From: an uncultured Lachnospiraceae bacterium
GTDB lineage: Bacteria > Bacillota > Clostridia > Lachnospirales > Lachnospiraceae
Direction of reading: 5' to 3'
Assembly: GCA_946631935.1 (NCBI GenBank)
Contig: CAMPAP010000117.1
Location: 1-23,059 of the forward strand
DNA: 23,059 nucleotides
Shown here: positions 14,346 to 23,059 of the stretch, piece after piece
How positions within the stretch are numbered: position 1 is the first letter of the stretch
How the letters are laid out: every line of letters starts with the position of its first letter
The notes under the pieces: generated by a model
The model's database searches: none
The model's input: only the letters and a program-made list of their open reading frames with translations
What the model was told of the DNA's origin: nothing
Translations under genes and position numbers: made by a program

Positions 14346-16588
14346 AATTTATGATTCGAAAAAACACCCACGGGTTCCCCACCGGATACAGGGTTATCTT
14401 CTCCTCCGGTTACGGCATCGCTTTTACTTCCAGCTTCAGAAACAGCATCACCGTCATGGGCGGCTTCAGCTTCGCGTGTCCCGGAAGAAGCCTCCTGTTC
14501 GGGAAGTTCTGTCTGAGCTTCCGACTGATTTTCTGCCTGATCTTCTGCCGGATCTTCCGTCTTTTCTGTCAGCTGATCCGCTGTATCATCCGAACCTGCG
14601 GTAACGGACTCTGCCGCTTCACCGGTCTCTTTCTTTTCTTCTTCGGGCTCAGGTATTCCCTTCTCCCTTCTGAAGATCTCCATGAATTCCTTGCCGGTTA
14701 TGGTTTCCTTTTCGATCAGGTAATCTGCAAGCTTGTCCATGATCTCCCTGTTTTCCGAAAGGAGCTCCTTTGCCTTGTCATATGCGGTCTTGAGCATGTT
14801 CACGATCTCGTCGTCTATTGCAGCCGCGGTCTTGTCTGAGCAGTTCATGGCTGTCCTGCCCTCAAGATACTGGCTCTCTATGGTTGCAAATCCCGCAAGT
14901 CCGAACCTTGCGCTCATTCCGAACCTGGTGATCATGTTTCTTACAATGGAAGTTGCTTTCTCGATATCGTTGGCAGCTCCCGTTGTTACATTTCCGAAGA
15001 CGATCTCCTCTGCCGCTCTTCCGCCAAGGAGGGATACCACCATATTCTCAAGTTCTTCCTTGGAGTTGAGATATTTTTCCTCCTCGGGAACCTGCATTAC
15101 ATAACCGAGAGCTCCCATGGTCCTGGGAACTATTGTGATCTTCTGAACGGGTTCAGAGTTTTTCTGAAGCGCGGTGATGAGAGCATGTCCCACTTCGTGA
15201 TAGGAAACTATCTTTCTTTCCTCTGCGCTCATTATACGGTCTTTCTTTTCCTTACCCACAAGAACCTGTTCCACAGCGTTAAAGAGGTCCTTCTGGCAGA
15301 CATACTCCCTGCCTTCCTTAACCGCATTTATCGCCGCCTCATTGATCATATTTGCAAGATCGGAACCTACGGCACCGCTTGTAGCAAGGGCGATGGCATC
15401 AAGGTCGACGCTCTCGTCCATCTTAACATCCTTTGAATGAACCTTGAGGATCTCGACTCTTCCCTTAAGATCCGGCTTGTCAACGATGATTCGTCTGTCA
15501 AAACGTCCAGGTCTTAAAAGCGCTTTATCAAGTATCTCAGGTCTGTTGGTAGCACCGAGGATGAGGATACCCTTTGATGAATCAAATCCGTCCATCTCGG
15601 AAAGAAGCTGGTTCAATGTCTGTTCTCTTTCCTCGTTTCCTCCGCCGTATTTTGAATCCCTGCTGCGTCCTATGGCATCAATCTCATCTATGAAGACTAT
15701 GCAGGGTGCGTTTTTCGTAGCTTCCTTGAACAGATCTCTTACTCTGGATGCACCCACACCAACGTACAGTTCGATAAAGTCAGAACCTGTAAGTGAGAAG
15801 AAAGGAACATGCGCCTCTCCGGCAACCGCCTTGGCAAGAAGAGTCTTTCCCGTTCCGGGAGGGCCTACAAGAAGAGCTCCCTTGGGAAGCCTTGCTCCTA
15901 TGCCGGAATACTTTCCGGGATTGTGAAGGAAATCCACGACCTCCACCAGGGATTCCTTTGCTTCATCCTCACCTGCAACATCCTTGAATGTCACGCCGGT
16001 CTCTTTCTGGACATAAACCTTGGCATTGCTCTTACCCACATTAAAAGGGCCTCCGCCTCCGCCCATCCTTCTCATCAGGAAGGATGCAAGGATCCATAGA
16101 AGAAGGACCGGAAGTATGACTCCAACGAAGATCTCCGTAAGGATGCCGGAGGATGAGCTTACAACTCTCTGTCCAACAACGCCGTGTTCTTCAAGTCTTT
16201 CAGTCAGGTTATCCATGGAATCCATGAATTTTGTGGTATATATCCTGTCATTCTGAAGCTGTACATAGAAGGCGTACTGCTCAAGCTTGCTGTCATCGGC
16301 ATGTGCGTTTTCGGCTTCACTGTCTTTAAGCACCGCAGACATTTTAAGTGTTACCGTAAGTTCCGCATTTTCCGCATCGAGTTCAACCGATTCAACCTTA
16401 TCGGATTCAAGATCGTTTAAAAACTCGGTGTAGGCTTTGGTCTGTGTGGCTTTGTTGGAACCGAAGAGCATATTGTAAAAAAGGAAGATGACCACTACCG
16501 TGCATAGGATCACAAGTATCATCATCCAGGAATTGTTTCTTCCGCCTCCGGTTCTTTTGCTGTTTTGATTTTGAGAATTATTATCCAA
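14342..16588 (-). CDS. ftsH: ATP-dependent zinc metalloprotease FtsH
   Basis: This membrane-bound AAA+ protease degrades misfolded membrane proteins and regulators. Two transmembrane helices lie at about 21-42 and 151-172 with an extracytoplasmic domain between them. The AAA domain has Walker A GPPGTGKT at 242-249, Walker B FIDEIDA at 299-305, and the second region of homology with LLRPGRFDRR. The peptidase site is H464-E-V-G-H468, with the third zinc ligand Asp541 in TGAANDIEKA. The start is a TTG; an in-frame stop lies three codons upstream, so the gene cannot begin earlier, and the ribosome site is poor. From about residue 645 it carries an extra 100-residue Glu/Asp/Ser/Ala-rich, probably disordered tail. 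The stop overlaps the start of the carboxypeptidase-like gene by four bases. Confidence 0.97.
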   Translation of the reverse strand: MDNNSQNQNSKRTGGGRNNSWMMILVILCTVVVIFLFYNMLFGSNKATQTKAYTEFLNDLESDKVESVELDAENAELTVTLKMSAVLKDSEAENAHADDSKLEQYAFYVQLQNDRIYTTKFMDSMDNLTERLEEHGVVGQRVVSSSSGILTEIFVGVILPVLLLWILASFLMRRMGGGGGPFNVGKSNAKVYVQKETGVTFKDVAGEDEAKESLVEVVDFLHNPGKYSGIGARLPKGALLVGPPGTGKTLLAKAVAGEAHVPFFSLTGSDFIELYVGVGASRVRDLFKEATKNAPCIVFIDEIDAIGRSRDSKYGGGNEEREQTLNQLLSEMDGFDSSKGILILGATNRPEILDKALLRPGRFDRRIIVDKPDLKGRVEILKVHSKDVKMDESVDLDAIALATSGAVGSDLANMINEAAINAVKEGREYVCQKDLFNAVEQVLVGKEKKDRIMSAEERKIVSYHEVGHALITALQKNSEPVQKITIVPRTMGALGYVMQVPEEEKYLNSKEELENMVVSLLGGRAAEEIVFGNVTTGAANDIEKATSIVRNMITRFGMSARFGLAGFATIESQYLEGRTAMNCSDKTAAAIDDEIVNMLKTAYDKAKELLSENREIMDKLADYLIEKETITGKEFMEIFRREKGIPEPEEEKKETGEAAESVTAGSDDTADQLTEKTEDPAEDQAENQSEAQTELPEQEASSGTREAEAAHDGDAVSEAGSKSDAVTGGEDNPVSGGEPVGVFSNHKL

Positions 16589-16636
16589 TTTTTTTTACCG
16601 TTTATATGATCACATGGTTAAAGTTACGCCCCGGCT

Positions 16637-18115
16637 TCAGATCATGTCCCTGCCTCTTTCGTATTCGGGAGAACAGGTGAGTCTGATACCGAGTTTTCTG
16701 TATACATTTTCATCCACCCTTGAAAGGATGACGCTGGAATGAGCTTCTGCCCCGCGAAGTCCGGGAAGAGCTTCCAGCGCGGACTTTGCAAGTGGATTCG
16801 TTGATGCCGAACTGGATAATGCAATGAGCATCTCGTCGGTATGAAGCCTGGGATTTCTTGCACCCATATATGAAGTCTTAAGATTCTGTATGGGAATAAG
16901 GGTATCTTCGCTCATGATCTTTACTTCATGAGGAATACCCGCAAGTTCTTTTATCGTATTGAGAAGACATGATGCAGCCGCTCCAAGAAGAGGGTTGGTA
17001 CGGCCTGTTACGATCTTCCCTCCGGGAAGTTCGATGGCAGCTGCGGGAGTTCCGCTCTCTGCCTGTCTTTCAAGAGCGGCAACAGCGACCTTCCTGTCTT
17101 CTGCGGTTATCCCCGCCTGCTTAAGAAGGAGCTCCTGTTTGAAAAGTTCCGATTTGGGTGCGTCTCCTTTTTTGACGGAAACGGCGCTGGCATAATATCT
17201 TCTGAGGATCTCCTGGCAGGAGGCTTCCTTACATACCTCATCATCCGTTATGGCATATCCCGCCATATTGACACCCATGTCGGTAGGGCTCTTATAAGGA
17301 CACTCTCCGCTTATGGCTTCAAAAAGAGCCGACAGAACCGGGAAGATCTCCACATCTCTGTTGTAATTAACCGTAGTCTCGCCATAAGCTTCAAGGTGGA
17401 AGGGATCTATCATATTGACATCATCAAGATCCGCCGTTGCGGCTTCATAGGCGATGTTGACGGGATGACGCAGGGGAAGATTCCAGATCGGAAACGTTTC
17501 AAACTTGGCATATCCCGCATTCACGCCTCTTTTGTGCTCATGGTAAAGCTGTGAAAGGCATGTGGCCATCTTGCCGCTTCCGGGTCCGGGAGCCGTTACC
17601 ACAACAAGAGGTCTTGAAGTTTCAACATAATCATTTTTTCCGTATCCTTCATCCGAAACTATAAGGGGAATATTGGAAGGATAGCCGTCTATCACATAAT
17701 GCAGGTAGCTCTTAAGCTCATGCTCATCAAGAACCTGGCGGAATCTGTCGGCGGCCGGCTGACCGGCATACTTTGTGATGACTATGCTTGATACCAGAAA
17801 GCCCAGTTCCCTGAACACTCTCACAAGTCTCAGTACGTCCTGATCGTATGTGATGCCAAGGTCGCCTCTTACCTTATTCTGCTCTATGGCATCAGCGCTT
17901 ATGACAATGACTATCTCTGCCTGATCCTTAAGCTGTTCAAGCATCAGCAGTTTATTATTGGGTGCAAATCCGGGAAGAACTCTTGATGCGTGATAATCAT
18001 CATAGAGTTTGCCTCCAAACTCCAGATACAGTTTTCCGAACCTGGAGATCCTTTCTCTTATGTGAGCCGACTGAAGCTCAAGATATTTGGCGGAATCAAA
18101 TCCTGTTTTTTCCAT
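16637..18115 (-). CDS. DUF1846 (UPF0371) family protein
   Basis: This conserved cytoplasmic protein of about 492 aa matches DUF1846 along its length and has no agreed function that I know of. The start at 18115 is preferred because AGAGG lies six bases upstream and the protein then begins in the family's usual way, GFDSAKYLELQSAHIRERI; an ATG nine codons earlier lacks a ribosome site. A glycine-rich P-loop-like segment, TAPGPGSGKMATCLSQLYHE, near residue 180 suggests nucleotide or phosphate binding. There is no signal peptide or membrane segment. It is flanked by an 84-base gap behind uvrC and a 48-base gap before ftsH, so it could have its own promoter, though I could not identify one. Confidence 0.9.
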   Translation of the reverse strand: MEKTGFDSAKYLELQSAHIRERISRFGKLYLEFGGKLYDDYHASRVLPGFAPNNKLLMLEQLKDQAEIVIVISADAIEQNKVRGDLGITYDQDVLRLVRVFRELGFLVSSIVITKYAGQPAADRFRQVLDEHELKSYLHYVIDGYPSNIPLIVSDEGYGKNDYVETSRPLVVVTAPGPGSGKMATCLSQLYHEHKRGVNAGYAKFETFPIWNLPLRHPVNIAYEAATADLDDVNMIDPFHLEAYGETTVNYNRDVEIFPVLSALFEAISGECPYKSPTDMGVNMAGYAITDDEVCKEASCQEILRRYYASAVSVKKGDAPKSELFKQELLLKQAGITAEDRKVAVAALERQAESGTPAAAIELPGGKIVTGRTNPLLGAAASCLLNTIKELAGIPHEVKIMSEDTLIPIQNLKTSYMGARNPRLHTDEMLIALSSSASTNPLAKSALEALPGLRGAEAHSSVILSRVDENVYRKLGIRLTCSPEYERGRDMI

Positions 18116-18199
18116 TTTTTCCTCTGCTTTATCCACAATCATTCTTTTGTTTTATGTTCAATGATCAAAGTATTATTTTATCATGATTTTTCCCGATTA

Positions 18200-20068
18200 T
18201 CACCCGTTTTCGCTTCTTAGCCGCTCAAAATATGTGCAGATTCTTTCCGCTATATCCGCAGGGATCTCGGGAAGTGATGAAAGATCTTCTTTTGTTGCCT
18301 TTGAAAGATCCGATATGGTGACATATTTTTTCATCAGAGCTTTCTTTCTGGCAGGACCGATCCCGGGGATATCATCAAGTATCGACTTTGTCTGTGCCTT
18401 TGCTCTCAGCGACTTGTGATACTCTATGGCGAATCTGTGGGCTTCGTCCTGTATCCTTGTTATCAGCTTGAATCCTTCGGATTTTGTATCAATCGGCAGT
18501 TCTTGGTTGTTAAAATAAAGCCCTCTTGTCCTGTGGCGGTCATCCTTTACCATTCCGCATACCGGGATCTTCAGTCCCAGTGTATCAAGCACTTCAAGTG
18601 CGATATTTCCCTGTCCCCTGCCACCGTCCATGAGAAGAAGGTCCGGAAGATGTGAAAAACCTGATGCCTCCGATATATCCGAAACCTCTGATCTTTCGGC
18701 CAGTCCGTGGGTAAAACGCCTTGTGATGGCTTCCTTCATGCAGGCATAGTCATTTGGACCTTCCACTGACCTTATCTTAAACTTTCTGTAATCGCTCCTT
18801 TTTGGTCTTCCGTTTTCGAATACCACCATGGAAGCCACGTTTTCAAATCCGCTTGTATTTGATATATCAAACGCTTCCATTCTGACAAGCCCGTCAGTTT
18901 TCAGAATGGTTTCTATTTCCTTTACGGCGCCTAAAGTCCTCGCTTCATCACGCTTTATCTTCTCCTTGTCGTTGTGAAGGATTATCTTTGCATTTTCCTC
19001 ACTCATCTCAAGAAGCTTTTCTTTGGTTCCGATCTTGGGAATGATTATCCTGACTCTGTGTCCTCCCTTTTCGGAAAGCCAGTTTTCGATAAGCTCCAGG
19101 TCAGCAGGGCCGTTTCTGACCATGATCTCAGAGGGGATAAAGGGCGTTCCCGAGTAGAATCTTTTGATAAAATCACCGGACAGTTCCGCATCGGATCCGA
19201 GAAGCGTATCCGTCATATGATAATGTTCCCTGCCCATCAGTCTTCCGTCACGGATAAAGAAGATCTGAATAACGACATCTTCGTCATCTCTGCAGATTCC
19301 GATGACATCTCTGTCATCTCCTGCATTTCCGGTTATTTTCTGCTTTTGGGCTACGCTTTTTACGGAGGATACAAGATCTCTGTATTTTGCGGCTTCTTCG
19401 AATTTCATATCCTCTGAAGCCTGATCCATCTTATCCTCAAGTTCTTTTATTATGGGCTTATAATTTCCGCTGAGGAATTCAAGGGCACCATCGACCTGTT
19501 TTCTGTATTCATCCCTGCTTACATATCCCTGACAGGGGCCGGTGCACTGATCAATGTGATAGTTTAGACAGGGTCTTTCAAGACCGATGTCCTGGGGAAG
19601 CTTTCTGTTGCAGGTTCTTAATTTATAGATCCTGTTTAAAAGCTCAATGGTGTCCTTTACTGCCTGGGCGCTGCTGTAAGGTCCGAAATATCTTGCATGA
19701 TCCCTTTTCATGGTCCTTGAAAACAGGATCCTGGGATAGTCCTCCCCTGTGGTCACTTTTATGTAGGGATAGGTTTTATCGTCTTTTAGAAGAGTGTTGT
19801 ACTTGGGAGAATGTTCCTTGATAAGATTATTCTCAAGAACAAGGGCCTCAAGTTCCGAATCCGTCACTATGAATTCAAAGTGATCGATCCTTTCCACCAT
19901 ATTGTCTATGGCTGGACCGCGCCCGATGTTTTTTCTGAAATATGACCGCACGCGATTGCGCAGATTGACCGCTTTTCCGACATAAAGGATTACATCGCAC
20001 TCATCCCGCATGATATAAACTCCGGGTTTTGTGGGAAGCTTATTTAATTCCTCGGAAAAATCTTTCAT
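18200..20068 (-). CDS. uvrC: Excinuclease ABC subunit C
   Basis: UvrC is recruited by UvrB at a DNA lesion and makes both incisions in nucleotide excision repair. The N-terminal GIY-YIG nuclease domain is visible as KPGVYIM at 14-20 and YVGKAVNLRNRV at 29-40 (3' incision). Next come a Cys-containing segment (CNRKLPQDIGLERPCLNYHIDQCTGPC region), the UVR domain that contacts UvrB, the RNase H-like 5'-incision domain with the Asp of EAFDISNTSG, and a C-terminal helix-hairpin-helix pair starting DDIPGIGPARKKAL. 622 aa is full length. Its start lies 29 bases inside the end of the exonuclease gene, which points to co-translation. Confidence 0.97.
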   Translation of the reverse strand: MKDFSEELNKLPTKPGVYIMRDECDVILYVGKAVNLRNRVRSYFRKNIGRGPAIDNMVERIDHFEFIVTDSELEALVLENNLIKEHSPKYNTLLKDDKTYPYIKVTTGEDYPRILFSRTMKRDHARYFGPYSSAQAVKDTIELLNRIYKLRTCNRKLPQDIGLERPCLNYHIDQCTGPCQGYVSRDEYRKQVDGALEFLSGNYKPIIKELEDKMDQASEDMKFEEAAKYRDLVSSVKSVAQKQKITGNAGDDRDVIGICRDDEDVVIQIFFIRDGRLMGREHYHMTDTLLGSDAELSGDFIKRFYSGTPFIPSEIMVRNGPADLELIENWLSEKGGHRVRIIIPKIGTKEKLLEMSEENAKIILHNDKEKIKRDEARTLGAVKEIETILKTDGLVRMEAFDISNTSGFENVASMVVFENGRPKRSDYRKFKIRSVEGPNDYACMKEAITRRFTHGLAERSEVSDISEASGFSHLPDLLLMDGGRGQGNIALEVLDTLGLKIPVCGMVKDDRHRTRGLYFNNQELPIDTKSEGFKLITRIQDEAHRFAIEYHKSLRAKAQTKSILDDIPGIGPARKKALMKKYVTISDLSKATKEDLSSLPEIPADIAERICTYFERLRSENG

Positions 20069-21032
20069 CGGATTTAGCCTGAGTCCTGTGTTTTCTGTAA
20101 TCCCGCAGTTTGTTGTATTTTTTCACGACTGCTGCCGCATCGCTCTCATCCACGAATCTGAGGGTCTTGACCACATAGAATCCGGAAGGATCATCAGAAG
20201 GGTGCAGAACTATCCTTCCCTTTATAAGCCCGTGTTTTTCACATTCACACAGGCAGTAGGATTTCCTCTCACCCGCAGAAAACCACTTGATCTTGCGTTT
20301 TGTCCTCTTTCCGCATTCATAGCAGGAGGTATCTAAAACTCCCCTGTCCTTAAACACCTTCTCCCTGTCCTCGAAAACCCTTGTGATATATTTTTCGTAA
20401 GTGGGAAACTGCTCTTTGATCTCATGGGCCTTATCAAGAGGCGGAAACGTCGTATCATATGAGACGAATTTAATTACATCGGGATTGATCTCAAGTACCT
20501 TCTTAAGGACCGCCGCGGTATAATACGCATCCCCAAAGGCCCTGTGGAAAGGAATATCTTTTTCTATGCCGTAATGATCCACGGCATGTTCAAGAGAGCT
20601 CTTTTTCTTCACATCTCCTGCCGTGACGATGGTATAAAGTTTCTGAACGTCAATAAAAGCAACAGGCCCCGGATTAATAAGAGGAAGGCCGAAGTACCTG
20701 AGATTCTGCTGGAGAACGGCAACATCCCCGGGACCCCAGGTTGCAAATACGGGATCCTCTCCGCACCATTCAAAAAACTTTACTGCCACTTCTTCAAAAG
20801 GATCGCCCTTTTCAAGCTCCTCCATCTGGAGATGCACAAGCTTTGATGTGTAGTTATGCATTTTTTTATAGACAGAAGGCTTCACCAGTTCGGAAAATTC
20901 GGATATAAGTGTTCCGCCCTCTCCGTACCTGACCGCTCCTATCTCAATTATCTCAAAAGGAATAAGGGGGACGTTCTCCGTCACCCCGGGGGTTGCCTGA
21001 TTCCATTCAAGATCCGTGACAATTATGTTCAT
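20040..21032 (-). CDS. DEDDh 3'-5' exonuclease with C-terminal Cys-rich domain
   Basis: 330 aa. The N-terminal 180 residues are an RNase T/DnaQ-type exonuclease of the ERI1/KapD subgroup, with all catalytic residues present: D7 and E9 in TDLEWN, D103 in GPGDVAVL, and H163 with D168 in HRAFGDAYYT. The C-terminal part holds C237-x2-C240 and then C260-x-C-x-C-x2-H267, which looks like a zinc ribbon on a basic background and may bind nucleic acid. It overlaps the hydrolase stop by four bases and runs 29 bases into uvrC. The overlap with uvrC suggests shared expression, but whether the substrate is RNA or DNA is not shown. Confidence 0.88.
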   Translation of the reverse strand: MNIIVTDLEWNQATPGVTENVPLIPFEIIEIGAVRYGEGGTLISEFSELVKPSVYKKMHNYTSKLVHLQMEELEKGDPFEEVAVKFFEWCGEDPVFATWGPGDVAVLQQNLRYFGLPLINPGPVAFIDVQKLYTIVTAGDVKKKSSLEHAVDHYGIEKDIPFHRAFGDAYYTAAVLKKVLEINPDVIKFVSYDTTFPPLDKAHEIKEQFPTYEKYITRVFEDREKVFKDRGVLDTSCYECGKRTKRKIKWFSAGERKSYCLCECEKHGLIKGRIVLHPSDDPSGFYVVKTLRFVDESDAAAVVKKYNKLRDYRKHRTQAKSDERFFRGIK

Positions 21033-21877
21033 TTTGCCTTTTTACCCGCCTTGACCGTAACGGGGTATTTATCCGCAAGCCAGACACTGGCAAGATCCGT
21101 CCAGGAGCTTACAGCCGGCACCATCTCCGTACCGCGCATGCTGAGTGTTATGTCTTTTGAAAGAGAAAGACCGTGTCCGCCGGATGCATACATATGAAAC
21201 TCCGTGGGAATATTATTCCTTCTGAGGGCATTTACAAACATCAGGGAGTTTTCGACGGGAACCGATTCATCCGTATACGTATGCCATATAAATGCAGGCG
21301 GTGTATCCGCATTTACCGCATTCTCAAGAGACAGTTTTTTGCGAAGCGTTTTATTACTTCCGCACAGATTATCAAAAGAACCCTTATGGGCATAGCTTCC
21401 CGATGTTATTACGGGGTAGCACAGGATCTGTCCGTCCGGCCTTATTATTTTTGGATCCCCTGTAAGACCTATGCCCTTTAAGATCTCAGGGCTTTTCCAA
21501 AAGCACCCGAGGCTTGCGGCAAGATGCGCTCCCGCAGAAAATCCCATGACCACAACCGAATTTTTATCCACGTGCCACTTTGAAGCATTTTTTCTTATGT
21601 ATCTGACAGATTCTGCCAGTTCTAAAAGAGAAACGGGATAACGGGCGGGGGCGCAGGAGTAATACAATATGGAACAGTTATAGCCCTCTGCCATGAATCT
21701 GAACGCTATGGGCTCCGCCTCCCTGGCGGATGTGTATTCATATCCGCCGCCGGGGCAGATTACGATCATGGGCCTTTTCTTTACGGCAATCTCATCCGAA
21801 GGATCCTGGATAAAGATATCCAGTCTTGCATAGTCCATGGACCCTTTGCATTTTAATTCATATTTTTCACAGATCAT
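21029..21877 (-). CDS. Alpha/beta hydrolase, probable carbohydrate (acetyl/xylan) esterase
   Basis: 282 aa with a complete catalytic triad: Ser114 in GFSAG (112-116), Asp203 in TDESVP and His235 in GGHGLSL, plus the oxyanion-hole segment CPGGGYEY at 41-48. The pattern fits the BD-FAE/hormone-sensitive-lipase-like esterases often annotated as acetyl-xylan or acetyl esterases in plant-fibre-degrading rumen and gut bacteria. No signal peptide is seen, so it would act on sugar esters taken into the cell. It starts 20 bases after proS behind an AAAGGA site and overlaps the exonuclease gene by four bases. A peptidase role cannot be excluded. Confidence 0.85.
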   Translation of the reverse strand: MICEKYELKCKGSMDYARLDIFIQDPSDEIAVKKRPMIVICPGGGYEYTSAREAEPIAFRFMAEGYNCSILYYSCAPARYPVSLLELAESVRYIRKNASKWHVDKNSVVVMGFSAGAHLAASLGCFWKSPEILKGIGLTGDPKIIRPDGQILCYPVITSGSYAHKGSFDNLCGSNKTLRKKLSLENAVNADTPPAFIWHTYTDESVPVENSLMFVNALRRNNIPTEFHMYASGGHGLSLSKDITLSMRGTEMVPAVSSWTDLASVWLADKYPVTVKAGKKAK

Positions 21878-21897
21878 ATACTCTTAGCTTCCTTTGA

Positions 21898-23059
21898 TCA
21901 ATAAGCTCTTCCCCAGTAAACCATTTTAACGGCGGGCTTTCCGCAGCATACACATTTATCGGAGATCTTTTCCTGTTCAAACGGCATACATCTGCTGGTA
22001 ACTGAAAGATCTGCCTTGATCTGATCTTCACAATCCCTGCTCCCGCACCACATAGCCTTTACAAAACCGGATTTTTCCGAGAAGACTTTCTTGAACTCAT
22101 CATAGTCCTTTGCCACATATGTATGCTCTTCCCTGTGCTTTCTGGCTCTTTCAAGCATATCCTTCTGTATGGTTTCAAGAAGATCCGGAACCTTGGTATT
22201 AACTTCATCAAGGGATACTTCGATCTTTTCCCTTGTATCACGTCTTACGAGTACGCACTTGCCTGCTTCGATGTCCTTGGGACCTATCTCAAGGCGGAGA
22301 GGATATCCTCTCATTTCCGCTTCGGAGAACTTCCATCCGGGAGTCTTGTCGGTATCATCCACCTTGACTCTGCAGACCTGCATAAGCTTATCGCGAAGTT
22401 CATATGCCTTATCAAGAACACCTTCCTTTTTCTGCTGGATGGGGATGATGCAGATCTGGACAGGAGCAACCTTAGGAGGAAGAACAAGTCCTTCATTATC
22501 TCCGTGGGTCATGATAATGGCACCGATGAGCCTTGTTGTAACTCCCCATGATGTCTGATATACATACTTAAGTGTATTGTCCTTATCGGTGAACTGGATG
22601 TCGAATGCTTTTGCGAATCCGTTCCCGAAATTGTGGCTGGTTCCGGATTGAAGCGCTTTGCCATCGTGCATGAGAGCCTCAACAGTGTAAGTGGCTTCCG
22701 CACCGGCGAACTTCTCTTTTTCGGTCTTCTGTCCTTTTACCACGGGGATGGCAAGGAACTCTTCAAGAAAATCAGCATAGACATTGAGCATCTGTACGGT
22801 ACGCTCTTCCGCTTCTTCAGCAGTCGCGTGGGCTGTATGTCCCTCCTGCCAGAGGAATTCTCTGGAGCGAAGGAATGGTCTGGTCTCCTTTTCCCAGCGG
22901 ACAACGGAGCACCACTGGTTATAAACCTTGGGAAGATCCCTGTATGAATGAACATCTTTTTTGTAAAAATCACAGAAAAGAGTCTCGGAAGTGGGACGTA
23001 CGCACATTCCCCCCTGAAGAGGTTCAAGCCCGCCATGGGTAACCCACGCAACCTCGGGG
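21898..23059 (-). CDS. proS: Prolyl-tRNA synthetase, archaeal/eukaryote type, 3' part
   Basis: The gene runs off the right edge: codons upstream of the Met at 23007 continue in frame as [16 protein letters not shown], so that Met is internal and about 386 C-terminal residues are visible. It attaches proline to tRNA-Pro. Class II motif 2 is in the [20 protein letters not shown] segment and motif 3 includes [13 protein letters not shown]. The bacterial-type editing insertion is absent and the C-terminal extension has Cys pairs (C-x4-C and C-x-C-C) of the zinc-binding domain, ending in Tyr. These mark it as the shorter archaeal/eukaryote-like form, which occurs in many Clostridia. Confidence 0.96.
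   Translation of the reverse strand, partial: PEVAWVTHGGLEPLQGGMCVRPTSETLFCDFYKKDVHSYRDLPKVYNQWCSVVRWEKETRPFLRSREFLWQEGHTAHATAEEAEERTVQMLNVYADFLEEFLAIPVVKGQKTEKEKFAGAEATYTVEALMHDGKALQSGTSHNFGNGFAKAFDIQFTDKDNTLKYVYQTSWGVTTRLIGAIIMTHGDNEGLVLPPKVAPVQICIIPIQQKKEGVLDKAYELRDKLMQVCRVKVDDTDKTPGWKFSEAEMRGYPLRLEIGPKDIEAGKCVLVRRDTREKIEVSLDEVNTKVPDLLETIQKDMLERARKHREEHTYVAKDYDEFKKVFSEKSGFVKAMWCGSRDCEDQIKADLSVTSRCMPFEQEKISDKCVCCGKPAVKMVYWGRAY

Noticed and set aside
14351..14839. 162-codon open frame on the + strand over the ftsH tail
   Set aside because: It is antisense to the acidic tail of FtsH; its Phe/Cys/Leu-rich composition is the mirror of Glu/Lys codons.
18116..18199. Possible promoter between uvrC and the DUF1846 gene
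   Set aside because: TTGATC and TAAAAT-like strings exist on the - strand, but no pair has acceptable spacing and match; I do not call it.
1..23059. Mobile element, CRISPR array, tRNA or rRNA gene
   Set aside because: No transposase, integrase, regularly spaced repeats, tRNA cloverleaf or rRNA sequence was seen on either strand.

Overview
The window looks like a chromosomal stretch from a low-to-mid GC Gram-positive anaerobe of the Clostridia, most probably Lachnospiraceae (Butyrivibrio-like). The reasons are the Firmicute order rapZ-whiA-HPr-like gene, the presence of HPr kinase, a DUF1846 protein, an archaeal/eukaryote-type ProRS, and two very large lysine/glutamate-rich proteins of a kind I associate with this family. 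No species can be named from sequence alone. No tRNA, rRNA, CRISPR array or insertion sequence was seen.

Layout. The left edge (1-293) holds the 3' end of a cyclophilin gene on the + strand. It converges on everything else, which is on the - strand, and a bidirectional-looking terminator lies between. At 401-6658 there are two large unrecognised genes (809 and 871 aa) with a YegS/DgkB-type lipid kinase gene between them. Each large gene has its own promoter, and the two promoters share a 15/17-identical element at the same distance from the -10 box, so they are probably co-regulated. The proteins also appear to share a weakly similar C-terminal module, and the second ends in an Asn-rich tail.

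From 23059 down to 6853 runs a tightly packed array of housekeeping genes read right to left: proS, a carbohydrate-esterase-like hydrolase, a DEDDh exonuclease, uvrC, DUF1846, ftsH, a carboxypeptidase-like protein, trmB, trxA, hprK, ROK glucokinase, murB, rapZ, whiA and an HPr-like gene. It ends in a strong Rho-independent terminator. Several junctions overlap by 1, 4 or 29 bases, so much of it is probably co-transcribed and translationally coupled.

Themes. (1) Carbon-state signalling: HprK lies in the same array as an HPr homologue that keeps the regulatory Ser46 but has lost the phosphocarrier His15 and Arg17, so it is Crh-like and not a PTS carrier. A ROK glucokinase directly behind hprK fits glucose entry by a non-PTS route. 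RapZ and WhiA complete the neighbourhood known around crh in Bacillus, but yvcK is missing from it. (2) Envelope: MurB, FtsH and a full-length D,D-carboxypeptidase homologue in which all three catalytic motifs are destroyed, overlapping ftsH by 4 bases. (3) Information processing: ProRS, UvrC, the exonuclease and TrmB.

The most interesting items are the His-less HPr next to hprK, the catalytically dead PBP5-like protein coupled to FtsH, and the pair of co-regulated giant helical proteins with an OmpR/PhoB-like direct-repeat promoter.
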